A stretch of 47,498 nt of DNA from an uncultured Burkholderiales bacterium (GCA_937944385.1 CALDYQ010000070.1:1-47498); one strand, 5' to 3'; shown: positions 8,604 to 18,911, counted from the first letter of the stretch. Numbers and translations: made by a program. The notes: generated by a model not told the origin, from the sequence alone.

Positions 8604-11027
8604 ATGCTCAGGCTGATCAAATGGACGGCCGGCCTGGTTGCCCTTGTCGTGCTGGGGAGCCTCGTCGCTTTGGCCGTGTATGCCTGGCGCAGTCTGCCTG
8701 CGGGGAGCGCGGACTATGTGGTCGAGGGTGCCGCGGGGCCGATCTCGATCGTCTTCGATGCCGACGGGGTGCCGACCGTGCGCGCTGGAAACGAAGCTGA
8801 TCTCGCCTTCGCGCAAGGCTTTCTCCATGCGCGCGACCGGCTTTGGCAACTCGAAATGCACCGCCGGATCGGCCGTGGCGAACTGGCCGAGGTGCTTGGA
8901 CCCAAGGCACTCGACACCGATAAGTTCCTGCGCACCTTGGGCATCCACCGGGCAGCCTCGGCGCAATTCGCCACCTTCCCCGAGGGAGACAAGGCGTTCT
9001 TCCGGGCCTACGCAGCCGGTGTGAATGCCTGGATCGATCGCGGCCTTGTGGCGCGGCCACCTGAATTCCTGGTCCTCAGGGTCCAGCCTGGCCGCTGGAC
9101 ACCCGAGGACTCGGTAGCCTGGGTGCTCATGATGGCCTGGGATCTGGGCGGCAACTGGAACACGGAATTGCTTCGCTTGCAGCTCGCCGCGCGCATGCCG
9201 ACCGAGCGCGTGATGCAGATCGCTTCCGTCCAGGCGACCGATCCGCTTCCGCCGTATCGCGACTTCGCTGCGCTCTATCGGGACATCGGCGCGCTGCCCC
9301 GACAGACGGCAGAGCGCGTACCGCTGGACACGCGGCTGTTCCTTGCGGACGGGATCGAAGGCATCGGCTCGAACAACTGGGTGGTGCATGGCAGCCGCAC
9401 GGTGTCGGGTAAACCGCTTCTCGCCAATGATCCGCACCTGAGTCTGGCCGCGCCCGCCATCTGGTACTTCGGCCGCTTCAAGGCTCCGGATCTCGAAGTC
9501 ACCGGGGCCACCCTGCCCGGGGTCCCTGGCGTGGTGCTCGGCCGCACGAAGGGCGCAGCCTGGGGCTTTACGAACACTGCACCCGACGTGCAGGACCTCT
9601 ACCTCGAGGAATTCAACGCCCAAGGCCGGGTGCGTACGCCCGAGGGCTGGGGCGATGTGAAGACCCGGAAGGAGACGATCCGCGTCAAGGGGCAGCCCGA
9701 CGTGGAGATCACCGTGCGCGAGACGCGGCACGGACCGGTGATCTCTGACCATCATGCCCCGTCGGCCGCGGCGATCAATGGCGTGCGCTATGGGCTTGCG
9801 CTTCGCTGGAGCGCGCTCGACCCGGACAATACGACCGCGCTCGCCGCTCGCCGCATGAACCGCGCGCAGACGGTGGCCGAGGTCAAGGAGGCCCTGAAGC
9901 TCTACGTGGCGCCGATGCAGAACGTGGTGATCGCCGACACGCAGGGCAACACGGCCTTCATCGCTGCGGGCCGCGTACCCATTCGCGCCGCGGACAACGA
10001 ACTGCGCGGACTCGCCCCCGCGCCTGGCTGGGAGCCGCGCTTCGACTGGCAGGGTTGGCTCCCGTTCGAACAACTGCCGCAGGAGAGTGTGACCGCCTAC
10101 CGTGCAACCGCAAACCAGCGCATTCACGGCGACGACTACCCGCACCACGTGGCGAGCGAGTGGTCGCACATCGGCCGGAAGGCTCGGATCGAGGCGCTGC
10201 TCGAAGCCACTGCCAAGCACGACCCGGCGAGCATGCGCACGATCCAGCACGATGTGATCCACACCCACGACACGCCTCTGCTCGACTGGGTGGACCGGAT
10301 CGCAAGCACGCATCCGCTCGCGGCCGAGGGCAAGCGGCTGCTCAAGGTGTTCGCAGCCGAAAAGAAGGTCGATGCCGCAAGCGACTCGGCGCGCGGGGCG
10401 ATGCTCTACTGGCTCTGGAGCCGCCATGCAGCCAAGCGGCTCTTCGCCGACGACCTGGGCGAGAGCCTGTTCACAAGCACGTTCGGCCGCCGCGACCTGC
10501 GGGTCGCCATCAACCGGGCGGCCCAGACGGCGGATGCGTTCTGGTGCGATAACGTGACGACCCCGGCCCCCGAAACCTGCGAGCAGACGTTTGCGGGTGC
10601 CTTCGACGCCGCGCTCGAAGAGGCGAGCCTCACACAAGGCAAGGACCCGGCCCGCTGGCGCTGGGACACGGCGCACGTGGCCCGCTCGGAGCACCGGCCG
10701 TTCTCGAACGTACCGTCCCTGGCCTGGCTGTTCGAGCTTCGCGAGCCGACCGCCGGCGACACCTACACCGTGATGGTGGGCAAACTGCGACTGCGCGATC
10801 CGGAGCCACTGCTCAACGACTTTGCCGCGAGCCTGCGCGCGGTCTATGACTTGTCGATTGAAGATGCGGATGCCGGTACCTTCATCTACTCGACCGGACA
10901 ATCCGGTCACCCGTTCTCGCCAAACTACCGCGCTTTTGCCGAGGCCTGGGCCCGTGGTGGGTCGCTGGCTCATCGCTCGCTGTCGCCAAGCGAGGGGGGC
11001 GGAACGCTCAATCTGCGACCGCAGTGA
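8604..11027 (+). CDS. Penicillin acylase family protein (Ntn hydrolase)
   Basis: The 807-residue product has an N-terminal hydrophobic segment (about 9-26), the family opening FDADGVPTVRAGNEADLAFAQGF and the HARDRLWQLE block. The autocatalytic site is GIGSNNWVV, where Ser256 would become the N-terminal nucleophile of the beta chain. ANDPHLSLAAP, PGVPGVVLGR and GFTNT follow in family order. Members cleave amides such as penicillins or N-acyl-homoserine lactones after self-processing in the periplasm; the substrate here is unknown. AGGAAAAAG in front of ATG 8604 fixes the start. The gene is divergent from clpB. Confidence 0.9.
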   Translation: MLRLIKWTAGLVALVVLGSLVALAVYAWRSLPAGSADYVVEGAAGPISIVFDADGVPTVRAGNEADLAFAQGFLHARDRLWQLEMHRRIGRGELAEVLGPKALDTDKFLRTLGIHRAASAQFATFPEGDKAFFRAYAAGVNAWIDRGLVARPPEFLVLRVQPGRWTPEDSVAWVLMMAWDLGGNWNTELLRLQLAARMPTERVMQIASVQATDPLPPYRDFAALYRDIGALPRQTAERVPLDTRLFLADGIEGIGSNNWVVHGSRTVSGKPLLANDPHLSLAAPAIWYFGRFKAPDLEVTGATLPGVPGVVLGRTKGAAWGFTNTAPDVQDLYLEEFNAQGRVRTPEGWGDVKTRKETIRVKGQPDVEITVRETRHGPVISDHHAPSAAAINGVRYGLALRWSALDPDNTTALAARRMNRAQTVAEVKEALKLYVAPMQNVVIADTQGNTAFIAAGRVPIRAADNELRGLAPAPGWEPRFDWQGWLPFEQLPQESVTAYRATANQRIHGDDYPHHVASEWSHIGRKARIEALLEATAKHDPASMRTIQHDVIHTHDTPLLDWVDRIASTHPLAAEGKRLLKVFAAEKKVDAASDSARGAMLYWLWSRHAAKRLFADDLGESLFTSTFGRRDLRVAINRAAQTADAFWCDNVTTPAPETCEQTFAGAFDAALEEASLTQGKDPARWRWDTAHVARSEHRPFSNVPSLAWLFELREPTAGDTYTVMVGKLRLRDPEPLLNDFAASLRAVYDLSIEDADAGTFIYSTGQSGHPFSPNYRAFAEAWARGGSLAHRSLSPSEGGGTLNLRPQ

Positions 11028-11125
11028 TTCGGATAGAGGCTGTTCAATCCAGAACTTTTGAGCCGATACAGATCCTTCTGAACTAAACTCGCGCGTCAGC
11101 GTGATGTAAGAGATGACTGAGCGCG

Positions 11126-11662
11126 ATGCCCTACCAAAAGACTGCCGCCGGCTTGAGCGAAATCCAGTCACGCCAACTCGGCCTGCGTGCTGAGTTGCGC
11201 CGGCTGTTGATCATGGTGGACGGCAAATCGCCGGTCGCTAAATTTGCCGCAGCGTTTCCAGCGGCCGATGTCGAGGCACTGGCGCGCGAACTCGCCGCGC
11301 TCGGACTGATCGCCGATCCTCAGGTGCAGCCCGCGGTCACGCCGGCTGGGTCCGCGCCGACGTTGGCCATGTCTGCACCGGCTGCCCAAGTCGCGACGCC
11401 GACCACTGATGCACCCGCTGACTTCGCCCAGCCCACGAGGGCGCAATTCAATGCAGCACGACAAGCTGCCGTCCGATTCGTCAACGACAACCTCGGCCCG
11501 GGCGGCGAATCACTCGCTCTGCGCCTCGAGCGCTGCAAGAGCCCGGACGAGCTTCGGGCGGCGGTAAGAGAGGCTCGCGGAATGCTCGAGCGCATCCTGG
11601 GTGCATCGACCGGCCAGCGCTTCATCGATCATGTTCGGAGCGCCGCCGCAAATGTGGTGTGA
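11126..11662 (+). CDS. Hypothetical protein with winged-helix-like N-terminus
   Basis: The 178-residue product has three parts. Residues 1-65 (KTAAGLSEIQSRQ through LAALGLI) look like a small helical, winged-helix-like module. Residues 66-105 form a Pro/Ala/Thr linker. The C-terminal part, 110-178, is helical and contains RFVNDNLGPGGESLALRLE and RAAVREARGMLERILG. There is no signal peptide or membrane segment. I know similar N-terminal modules from uncharacterised betaproteobacterial proteins but cannot name a function. It stands alone, with a 98-bp gap upstream and no obvious strong ribosome binding site. Confidence 0.7.
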   Translation: MPYQKTAAGLSEIQSRQLGLRAELRRLLIMVDGKSPVAKFAAAFPAADVEALARELAALGLIADPQVQPAVTPAGSAPTLAMSAPAAQVATPTTDAPADFAQPTRAQFNAARQAAVRFVNDNLGPGGESLALRLERCKSPDELRAAVREARGMLERILGASTGQRFIDHVRSAAANVV

Positions 11663-11695
11663 TACAGGTCCCGAAGCCTCCTGACCCGCCCTGCC

Positions 11696-11887
11696 GTGTC
11701 CCGACCCACTCCTACTTTTCTGAGTGCCGTCCTCGCAGTGCTCTCGGCCTTCGTCGGCATCCGTCGCAGCGGCGCATCGCTTGCTGAACGCGGCGTACGC
11801 CCGGTGCATATCGTCGTCGCCGGTGTGATCTGTACGGCGCTTCTGGTGACCACGCTGATCACGATCGTCCGGCTGCTGCTGCCCTGA
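11696..11887 (+). CDS. DUF2970 small membrane protein
   Basis: This 63-residue protein starts at GTG 11696. It has the DUF2970 pattern: a first hydrophobic helix leading into FVGIRRSG, a short polar turn, RPVHIVVAGVI and a second membrane helix. The family is small, mostly betaproteobacterial, and of unknown function. The gap to the preceding gene is 33 bp, so it may share that transcript. Confidence 0.75.
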   Translation: MSRPTPTFLSAVLAVLSAFVGIRRSGASLAERGVRPVHIVVAGVICTALLVTTLITIVRLLLP

Positions 11888-11980
11888 ACGACCTGCCGAA
11901 CCGCCGGCTCGTCATCCCGCACGCCCGGCGTTTCGTCGCGTGACCATCAGCGCGGGAGGCGTCGCGGGTACGCTTGAGCC

Positions 11981-13543
11981 ATGCGAACGCCCCCCGCCCC
12001 AGATCACGCCACGGCCCCCCCGCCCGCCAACTTTCGCAGCCGTCTGCGCGATCGTCTGCGCGATCGTCTGCGCGCGCCACTGTCGGCGGTGGTGTTGCTA
12101 CTCGCACTCACGGCCTCACTCACGGCCTGTTCGCCATCGGTACCGCCTGAGCTGGCCGCAGGCTCGGGCGGGCTCGCTTTCCACACCTGCCGTCTGCGCC
12201 ATGTCGAGACACCCGCGCGCTGCGCCTATCTCGACGTTCCCGAAGACCACAGCGCGCCCGACGGCGCGAAGATCTCCATCCACGTTGCCATCCTCCCAGC
12301 ACTGGCGCGGCGCAAGGCGCCAGATCCTGTGTTGCTGTTTGCCGGCGGCCCGGGTCAGGCGGCGAGCGACCTGGGCCGACTCGTCGAGGCGCTCTCGACC
12401 ATCCGTCGCAACCGCGATGTGATCCTGGTCGACCAGCGCGGCACAGGAAAGAGCAAGACGCTGTCCTGTGCCACGCTCGACGCACCGCGCAAGGACGACG
12501 ACTGGGCCGACCCGCGGCACACCGACGAGACCCTCGCACTGGAGGACTGGAAGCGGTGCATGGCCGAGCTCAAAGGCAATCCGCGCACGCACCGGACCGA
12601 CGACTACATCGCCGACCTCGAGCGTGTTCGCCAGGCGCTCGGCGTCGCACAGGTCAACCTCTGGGGCGGAAGCTACGGCAGCCGCGTGGCGCTTCGCTAC
12701 ATGAAGCGCCATCCACAGGTCATCCGGAGCGTCGTGCTCGACGGTGTCGCGCCCACGAGCCTGCGCCTGCCGAACGATGCCCTCGTACATACCGACCAGT
12801 TGCTACGCGAACGCTTTGCTGCCTGCGCGGCCAGTCCGGGCTGTGCCCGAGCGCACCCCGATCTCGAGGCCCGGCTCGAACGGCTGCTGGCCGATCTCGC
12901 CGCACGACCCAGGACGGTCTCGCTGCGCAACCCGGCGACCGGCAAGCTGCTGCAGGTCACCTTCAGCGACCGGATGCTCATCTCGCTGCTGTGGCCGCTC
13001 TTCTACTCGCCGGAAGCCGTTCGACTGGTGCCGCAGATCATCCAGCAGGCGAGCGAAGGCGACTTCGCACCGCTGGCCGTGCTAGCCGCGCAAACCATCC
13101 GCGAAACCGATTTATCGATCCTGCAGCGCTTTGCCGTGCTCTGCGCCGAGGACATGACGGGCCAGTCCCCGCTCAGCAGCCAACGCTGGGGGGGACTCGC
13201 GCGACGGTTCATGGATGCCTGCCGAGGTTTCCCGGCCGGGACGGTGGATGCGGAATTCTTCGAGCCGACCGTAAGTGCGGTTCCCACACTGCTCATCTCC
13301 GGTTCGCTCGATCCGGTCACACCGCCCTCGGAGGCAGAACGCGCGGCACAGACGCTCTCCAACCACCGTCACATCGTGGTCGAAGGCTGGGGACACATCG
13401 CCTCGCCGCATCCCTGCGTTCGCCGCGTGATCGCACGATTCTTCGAGACGTCCGACCCGAACGCGCAACCGCTCGCCTGCGAGGCCGACCTGAAACTGCC
13501 TGCGCCCCACTTCTACGCGAGCCCGCTCGTGGCCACACCATGA
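11981..13543 (+). CDS. Lipoprotein alpha/beta hydrolase (proline iminopeptidase/TAP-like)
   Basis: The 520-residue product has an Arg-rich n-region, a hydrophobic stretch and lipobox LTAC near residue 46-49, so it is probably a lipoprotein. The hydrolase core shows the oxyanion region LLFAGGPGQ, VDQRGTGKS, the nucleophile elbow GGSYGS, the acid in SGSLDPVTPP and the His in GWGHIA. This order fits tripeptidyl aminopeptidase/proline iminopeptidase relatives (S33), so a peptide or ester substrate is likely. Its stop overlaps the start of the ABC ATPase gene in ATGA, linking it to an exporter. The n-region is encoded by a 12-bp tandem repeat. Confidence 0.85.
   Translation: MRTPPAPDHATAPPPANFRSRLRDRLRDRLRAPLSAVVLLLALTASLTACSPSVPPELAAGSGGLAFHTCRLRHVETPARCAYLDVPEDHSAPDGAKISIHVAILPALARRKAPDPVLLFAGGPGQAASDLGRLVEALSTIRRNRDVILVDQRGTGKSKTLSCATLDAPRKDDDWADPRHTDETLALEDWKRCMAELKGNPRTHRTDDYIADLERVRQALGVAQVNLWGGSYGSRVALRYMKRHPQVIRSVVLDGVAPTSLRLPNDALVHTDQLLRERFAACAASPGCARAHPDLEARLERLLADLAARPRTVSLRNPATGKLLQVTFSDRMLISLLWPLFYSPEAVRLVPQIIQQASEGDFAPLAVLAAQTIRETDLSILQRFAVLCAEDMTGQSPLSSQRWGGLARRFMDACRGFPAGTVDAEFFEPTVSAVPTLLISGSLDPVTPPSEAERAAQTLSNHRHIVVEGWGHIASPHPCVRRVIARFFETSDPNAQPLACEADLKLPAPHFYASPLVATP
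12041..12074. repeat. 12-bp tandem repeat inside signal-peptide coding region
   Basis: The unit CGTCTGCGCGAT is repeated 2.8 times in frame and encodes RLRDRLRDRLRA just before the hydrophobic core of the lipoprotein signal peptide. Confidence 0.9.
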
Positions 13544-14319
13544 TCGACGCCAACGGACTCGCCAAGTGCTTCATGGTCCGCGAGAGCACAAAGGCCTTCG
13601 CCCTGCGAGCGAGGAGGCGGACGGTCACCGCTGTCGACGGCGTGAGCTTCCGCGCCGAGGACGGCCAGATCACCGGGCTGCTCGGGCCGAATGGCGCCGG
13701 AAAGACGACGGTGCTGCGCATGATCTCGACCCTGATCACACCAGACAGCGGCGACGCGATCATCGACGGTGCCCGGCTCACGACCGACCGGGAGCGCATC
13801 CGCCGCGCGCTGGGCGTGCTCAGTGATGCCAAAGGCCTCTACTGGCGGCTCACCGCGCGGGAGAACATCGTCTACTTTGGAGAGCTTCACGGCCTCACGC
13901 GGAAGGCTGCAGCGGCCCGCGCGGATCACCTGCTCGACGAGCTGGGCATGGCGCAGCTTGCCGACCGGCCGACCCAGGGCTTCTCGCAAGGCGAACGCAT
14001 GAAGGTGGCCATCGCCCGCGCGCTGGTCCACGACCCGCAGACCGTGCTGCTCGACGAACCCACGAACGGGCTCGACATCATGTCGACCCGCGCCATGCGT
14101 GATTTGATCCGGCGTCTTCGCGACCAGGGCAAGTGCGTGCTGTTCTCGAGCCACATCATGCAGGAGGTCGCCGCCCTGTGCGACCGGATCGTGATCATTG
14201 CCCATGGGCGTGTGGTGTTCGACGGGACACCCGAAGCGGTGCTCGCGCAGGCGGGAAGCGGCTCGCTCGAAGACGCCTTCGTGCGCATCATCGGCTCCGA
14301 GGAAGGACTGTTCGCATGA
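13540..14319 (+). CDS. natA: ABC transporter ATPase, NatA-like
   Basis: The 259-residue ATPase has Walker A GPNGAGKTT (about 49-57), a degenerate signature FSQGERMKVAIARAL (about 148), Walker B VLLDEPTNGLD and the switch His in FSSHIMQEV. The single-ATPase layout and the VLSDAKGLYWRLTARENI stretch resemble NatA, the sodium exporter ATPase, and drug-type exporters. Start ATG overlaps the hydrolase TGA; the TGA at its end overlaps the permease start. The signature has SQGE where most ABC proteins have SGGQ, a variation also tolerated in NatA-type proteins. The transported substrate is not evident. Confidence 0.88.
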   Translation: MIDANGLAKCFMVRESTKAFALRARRRTVTAVDGVSFRAEDGQITGLLGPNGAGKTTVLRMISTLITPDSGDAIIDGARLTTDRERIRRALGVLSDAKGLYWRLTARENIVYFGELHGLTRKAAAARADHLLDELGMAQLADRPTQGFSQGERMKVAIARALVHDPQTVLLDEPTNGLDIMSTRAMRDLIRRLRDQGKCVLFSSHIMQEVAALCDRIVIIAHGRVVFDGTPEAVLAQAGSGSLEDAFVRIIGSEEGLFA

Positions 14320-15500
14320 TGGCCCTCAACCCCGCCCGCCTCGCCGCCGTCACGCGCAAGGAGCTGACCGATCTCCTTCGCGACCGCAAGAGCATCTTCT
14401 GGGCGCTCTTCGCCGTAGCGATCTCCGGGCCGCTCGTGCTCGGGGTCATGTACTTCGCGATCAAGGCAGTCAGCGATCGCATTGAGCGCTTCACGGCGCC
14501 GATCCATAACGCCGCCCAGGCGCCGGACCTCGTGCGACAACTCGAACGGCGGGGCATCCGCATCGAGGAGGTGAGCGCCGGGTACGAGGAGAAGATCGCG
14601 CAGGGCGACCTCGACGTCGTCGTGCGCATCGATGAGCACTACGCCGAGGACCTCGCCGCCGGCCGCGCAGCACGGATCACGCTCGTACTCGATTCGAGTC
14701 GCGACCGTACGGCGCCGAAAGCGCAGCGGCTCTCCCGTGAACTGCGCGCCTATGCAGAGCAGATCGGCACCGAGCGGTTGATCCTGCGCGGCATCGCACC
14801 GACCGTTGCCCGGCCGCTCGCAATCGAAGAGCTCGATCTCGCCACCCCGGCGCAGAAGAGCGCACGCATCTTCCAGCTCATGGCGTTCTACGCCCTGTTT
14901 GCGGGGCTGATGGGCGCGATCGCCGCGGCCCTGGATGTGACCGCCGGCGAGCGCGAGCGGCAGACGCTGGAGCCCTTGCTCGCCACGCCGGTCGCCGCGG
15001 GCGAACTGGCGCTCGGCAAGTGGCTCGCGGTGAGCTTCGTGAACCTCCTTGCGATCACGACCTCGCTCGTGGGCTTTCTGCTTGCGCTCCAGGTCGTGCC
15101 GCTCGCCCGACTCGGCCTGCCCTTCGAGTTCGGCCTCGCGCAGTTCGGGAGCTTCATGGCGGTGCTCGTGCCCTTCGCCTTCATGGTGCCCGCTGTGCTG
15201 CTCTTCTTCGGTGCCAACGGCAAGACGGCCAAGGAGGCCCAGAGCTCGCTTTCGATGGGGGTTTCGCTCGTCGGTCTGCTCCCGCTCGTGAGCTTCTTCC
15301 GACAAACCAAGGCACCCTGGTGGGACGTCTGGGTACCGGTCAACGGCCAGTTCGGCGTCCTGACTCGGGCGCTACGCGGCGAGCCGATCCCCGCGCTCGA
15401 CTGGGCCGCCATGTGGCTCGTGCCGCTTGCGATTTCGGCGCTGGCGCTTTGGGCCTTCGCGAGCCGGCTGACCGACGAGAAGATGCTCGCCGGCCGGTAG
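14316..15500 (+). CDS. natB: ABC-2 type permease, NatB-like
   Basis: The 394-residue membrane protein has one N-terminal helix (SIFWALFAVAISGPLVLG) and then a large extracytoplasmic domain (about 50-180). Five or so helices follow, beginning at FQLMAFYALFAGLMGAIAAA with the conserved GERERQTLEPLLATPV loop. This matches NatB/ABC-2 exporters. ATG 14316 overlaps the natA TGA and is preceded by GGAAGG; a second ATG follows at 14319. With NatA it would form a homodimeric-type export pump, and the coupled secreted hydrolase may act on the same compound. Confidence 0.87.
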   Translation: MMALNPARLAAVTRKELTDLLRDRKSIFWALFAVAISGPLVLGVMYFAIKAVSDRIERFTAPIHNAAQAPDLVRQLERRGIRIEEVSAGYEEKIAQGDLDVVVRIDEHYAEDLAAGRAARITLVLDSSRDRTAPKAQRLSRELRAYAEQIGTERLILRGIAPTVARPLAIEELDLATPAQKSARIFQLMAFYALFAGLMGAIAAALDVTAGERERQTLEPLLATPVAAGELALGKWLAVSFVNLLAITTSLVGFLLALQVVPLARLGLPFEFGLAQFGSFMAVLVPFAFMVPAVLLFFGANGKTAKEAQSSLSMGVSLVGLLPLVSFFRQTKAPWWDVWVPVNGQFGVLTRALRGEPIPALDWAAMWLVPLAISALALWAFASRLTDEKMLAGR

Positions 15501-15572
15501 CGCCGCACGGTGATGTCTGGGCAGTGAGCCGGGCTGCCGTGGCGACCTTGCCCGGTGTCTACACTTCTCGAC

Positions 15573-17009
15573 ATGAACTATCCGAACACCTCCCTTCTGA
15601 TCGACGGCCAGTGGTGCGATGCTGCCGATGGCCGCACCCTGCCCGTGTTCAACCCTGCGACTGGCGACGAAATCGGGCGGGTTGCCCATGCCGGTCGTGC
15701 CGACCTCGATCGTGCGCTCGCCGCCGTGCACAAGGGCTTCGCCTTGTGGCGCGGGGTACCTGCGCTCGAGCGCAGCAAGATCATGCGTGAGGCGGCCTGC
15801 CTCTTGCGTGAACGGGCCGACGACATCGCTCGGACCATGACGCTCGAGCAAGGCAAGCCGCTCGCCGAAGCAAAAATTGAGACGCTTTCAGCCGCCGAGA
15901 CGATCGAGTGGTTCGCTGAGGAGGGCCGCCGCGTCTACGGTCGTGTGGTGCCGCCGCGAAATCGGGCGCACCAGCTGCTCGTCCTCAAGGAGCCGGTCGG
16001 GCCCGTGGCGGCATTCACACCATGGAATTTCCCGATCAACCAGGTGGTGCGCAAGGTCGCCGCAGCGCTCGCCACCGGCTGCTCGATCATCGTGAAAGCC
16101 CCCGAGGAGACGCCCGCTTCTCCCGCGGCACTCCTGCGCGCATTCTGCGATGCGGGCGTGCCCGCGGGCGTGATCAACCTCGTCTTCGGTATCCCCTCCG
16201 AGATCTCTGCCTACCTCATCCCGCATCCGGTCATCCGGAAGATCACTTTCACGGGCTCTACGGTCGTAGGCAAGCAGCTGGCCGCGCTTGCCGGTCAGCA
16301 CATGAAGCGGGTGACGATGGAGCTCGGTGGCCATGCGCCGGTGATCGTGGCCGAGGACGCCGACGTCGATCTGGCGATCAAGTCGGCCGGGGCCGCCAAG
16401 TTCCGCAACGCTGGACAGGTCTGCATCGCGCCCACACGCTTTCTCGTGCAGGAGTCGATCCGCGCCGAGTTCGTGAAGAAGCTCGCTGCGTACGCCGATG
16501 CCATTGCCGTGGGCGACGGCCTCGCGCCCGACACGCGCATGGGACCGCTTGCCAACACACGACGGCTAGAGGCGATGAATGCGCTCACCGAAGATGCCGC
16601 AAGGGCGGGGGCAACAGTCGTCACCGGCGGTACCCGTATCGGCGAACGGGGCAACTTCTTCCGGCCGACCATCATCGACGAGCCGCCCACGTCGGCGCGC
16701 GTCATGAACGAGGAGCCGTTTGGTCCACTCGCCGTGGTGAAGGGCTTCAACACCATCGAGGACGCCCTCGCCGAGGCCAACCGACTGCCCTACGGGCTCG
16801 CGGGCTATGCCTTCACGCGATCGATCGCCACCGAGCACAAGCTCCGGCTCGGACTCGAAGTGGGCCTGCTCTGGATCAACCAGCCAGCGCTTGCGATCCC
16901 TGAGATGCCGTTCGGCGGCATGAAGGACTCCGGCTACGGCTCGGAGGGCGGCAGCGAAGCGCTCGAGGCGTATCTGAACACCAAAAGCGTGTTCACGAAC
17001 TGCGTGTGA
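15573..17009 (+). CDS. gabD: NAD-type aldehyde (succinate-semialdehyde) dehydrogenase
   Basis: The 478-residue product has the aldehyde dehydrogenase catalytic set: Asn152 in FTPWNFPIN, Glu250 in MELGGH and nucleophile Cys284 in GQVCIAPTR. The cofactor segment is [11 protein letters not shown], where Glu178 favours NAD+ over NADP+. [11 protein letters not shown] near the C-terminus and the overall length match succinate-semialdehyde dehydrogenases, but a related semialdehyde substrate is possible. Start ATG 15573 is preferred over an upstream GTG at 15555; neither shows a clear ribosome binding site. It follows natB by 72 bp with no obvious terminator between. Confidence 0.85.
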   Translation: MNYPNTSLLIDGQWCDAADGRTLPVFNPATGDEIGRVAHAGRADLDRALAAVHKGFALWRGVPALERSKIMREAACLLRERADDIARTMTLEQGKPLAEAKIETLSAAETIEWFAEEGRRVYGRVVPPRNRAHQLLVLKEPVGPVAAFTPWNFPINQVVRKVAAALATGCSIIVKAPEETPASPAALLRAFCDAGVPAGVINLVFGIPSEISAYLIPHPVIRKITFTGSTVVGKQLAALAGQHMKRVTMELGGHAPVIVAEDADVDLAIKSAGAAKFRNAGQVCIAPTRFLVQESIRAEFVKKLAAYADAIAVGDGLAPDTRMGPLANTRRLEAMNALTEDAARAGATVVTGGTRIGERGNFFRPTIIDEPPTSARVMNEEPFGPLAVVKGFNTIEDALAEANRLPYGLAGYAFTRSIATEHKLRLGLEVGLLWINQPALAIPEMPFGGMKDSGYGSEGGSEALEAYLNTKSVFTNCV

Positions 17010-17087
17010 GCCCCGCGCCATGGGCTGCGGTCCAGTCGCGAAGGTATCGACTGCCCACCGCCCATACCTACCCCAAACGCCTGCCCC

Positions 17088-17124
17088 AAAAAGAAAAACC
17101 CGTGCGCACATTGTGCGTCACGGG
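17088..17124 (-). terminator. Rho-independent terminator of sRNA candidate / aceA
   Basis: On the minus strand CCCGTG-ACGCAC-AAT-GTGCG-CACGGG forms a long hairpin (17124-17099, one bulged base). It is followed by a T-tract interrupted once by C (complement of A-run 17088-17098). There is no T-run on the plus strand, so it works leftward. Confidence 0.9.
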
Positions 17125-17164
17125 CTGGCATCCGCCGAACGTTTCCTCCTCCTTGAGGAATACC
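17088..17164 (-). ncRNA. Candidate small RNA with GGA-loop hairpins (CsrA/RsmA-binding type)
   Basis: A strong promoter (17197-17170) and a strong terminator (17124-17088) bracket about 77 nt with no ORF. The predicted RNA has a hairpin at 17160-17143 with a 6-bp stem UUCCUC/GAGGAA and the hexaloop AAGGAG. That loop fits the A-N-G-G-A-N preferred by CsrA/RsmA. A second small hairpin at 17136-17127 shows GGAU between GGC and GCC, and another GGA lies close to the 5' end. It sits 105 bp downstream of the aceA stop on the same strand. It is independent of aceA if the promoter is real; otherwise the terminator simply ends the aceA mRNA. No known sRNA was recognised. Confidence 0.5.
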
Positions 17165-17169
17165 GTCCG

Positions 17170-17197
17170 ATTATAAGGTCTTATAGAAGAGTTGCAA
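17170..17197 (-). promoter_or_regulatory. Sigma-70 promoter with palindrome, driving sRNA candidate
   Basis: On the minus strand -35 TTGCAA (17197-17192) and a perfect -10 TATAAT (17175-17170) are 16 bp apart. A perfect 14-bp palindrome TATAAGGTCTTATA (17172-17185) overlaps the -10 box and spacer and could be an operator. Confidence 0.6.
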
Positions 17198-17268
17198 CCC
17201 TAGAGTACACCGCTGATGGGCGAACGCACCACGCAGACTGCGAGCGGCCCCCCTCGGGTGCACCCTGA

Positions 17269-18588
<1,320 letters not shown>

Positions 18589-18888
18589 GCTCTTTTCCTT
18601 CCGAGAGTTCGGTTGACGAAATATCCGACATCAACCAAGCTCCCCCGCGTTGCTTCAGGTGGACCGAAACGCACGACGAGAGTCGCTTGTTGTGCTGTGC
18701 AGCATACATCAAAACCCGACAAGACTTATATAAGACTCGTGCGCATTCCTTTGTAAATCAGACACTTAAGCATTGCTCACGTGAATTTCTACGTCACGGC
18801 CACGTTTTCACATTGCGGAAACCATATCCACGTAAGGAAATGCAAGAACCACCGGCGTATTTCTGGCGCCGGCGGGAGGCTAGAAATG
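18589..18888. other. aceA upstream region
   Basis: This 300-bp non-coding stretch holds the aceA leader (about 130 nt), the proposed aceA promoter and, further right, the end of the fccAB terminator region. Sequence around 18690-18780 is clearly more A+T-rich than the flanking genes. A GCTGTGCAGC palindrome lies in the leader near 18695. Confidence 0.6.
18728..18757 (-). promoter_or_regulatory. Candidate aceA promoter
   Basis: On the minus strand TTTACA (18757-18752) and TTATAT (18733-18728) are spaced 18 bp. The -10 lies in the palindrome CTTATATAAG (18725-18734). The same 8-mer, TATAAGAC, occurs in the sRNA promoter at 17170-17197. Confidence 0.4.
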
Positions 18889-18911
18889 AAAAAGGCGCCT
18901 TCAGGCGCCTT
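18889..18911 (-). terminator. Rho-independent terminator after fccB
   Basis: AAGGCGCCT-tc-AGGCGCCTT (18892-18911) forms a perfect 9-bp hairpin; on the minus strand it runs into TTTTT. It lies 26 bp beyond the fccB stop. Confidence 0.9.

Noticed and set aside
8583-11171. 862-residue open frame antisense to the penicillin acylase gene
   Set aside because: It mirrors a clear coding gene; G+C-rich codon bias removes stops on the opposite strand, and its translation shows no family motif or ribosome binding site.
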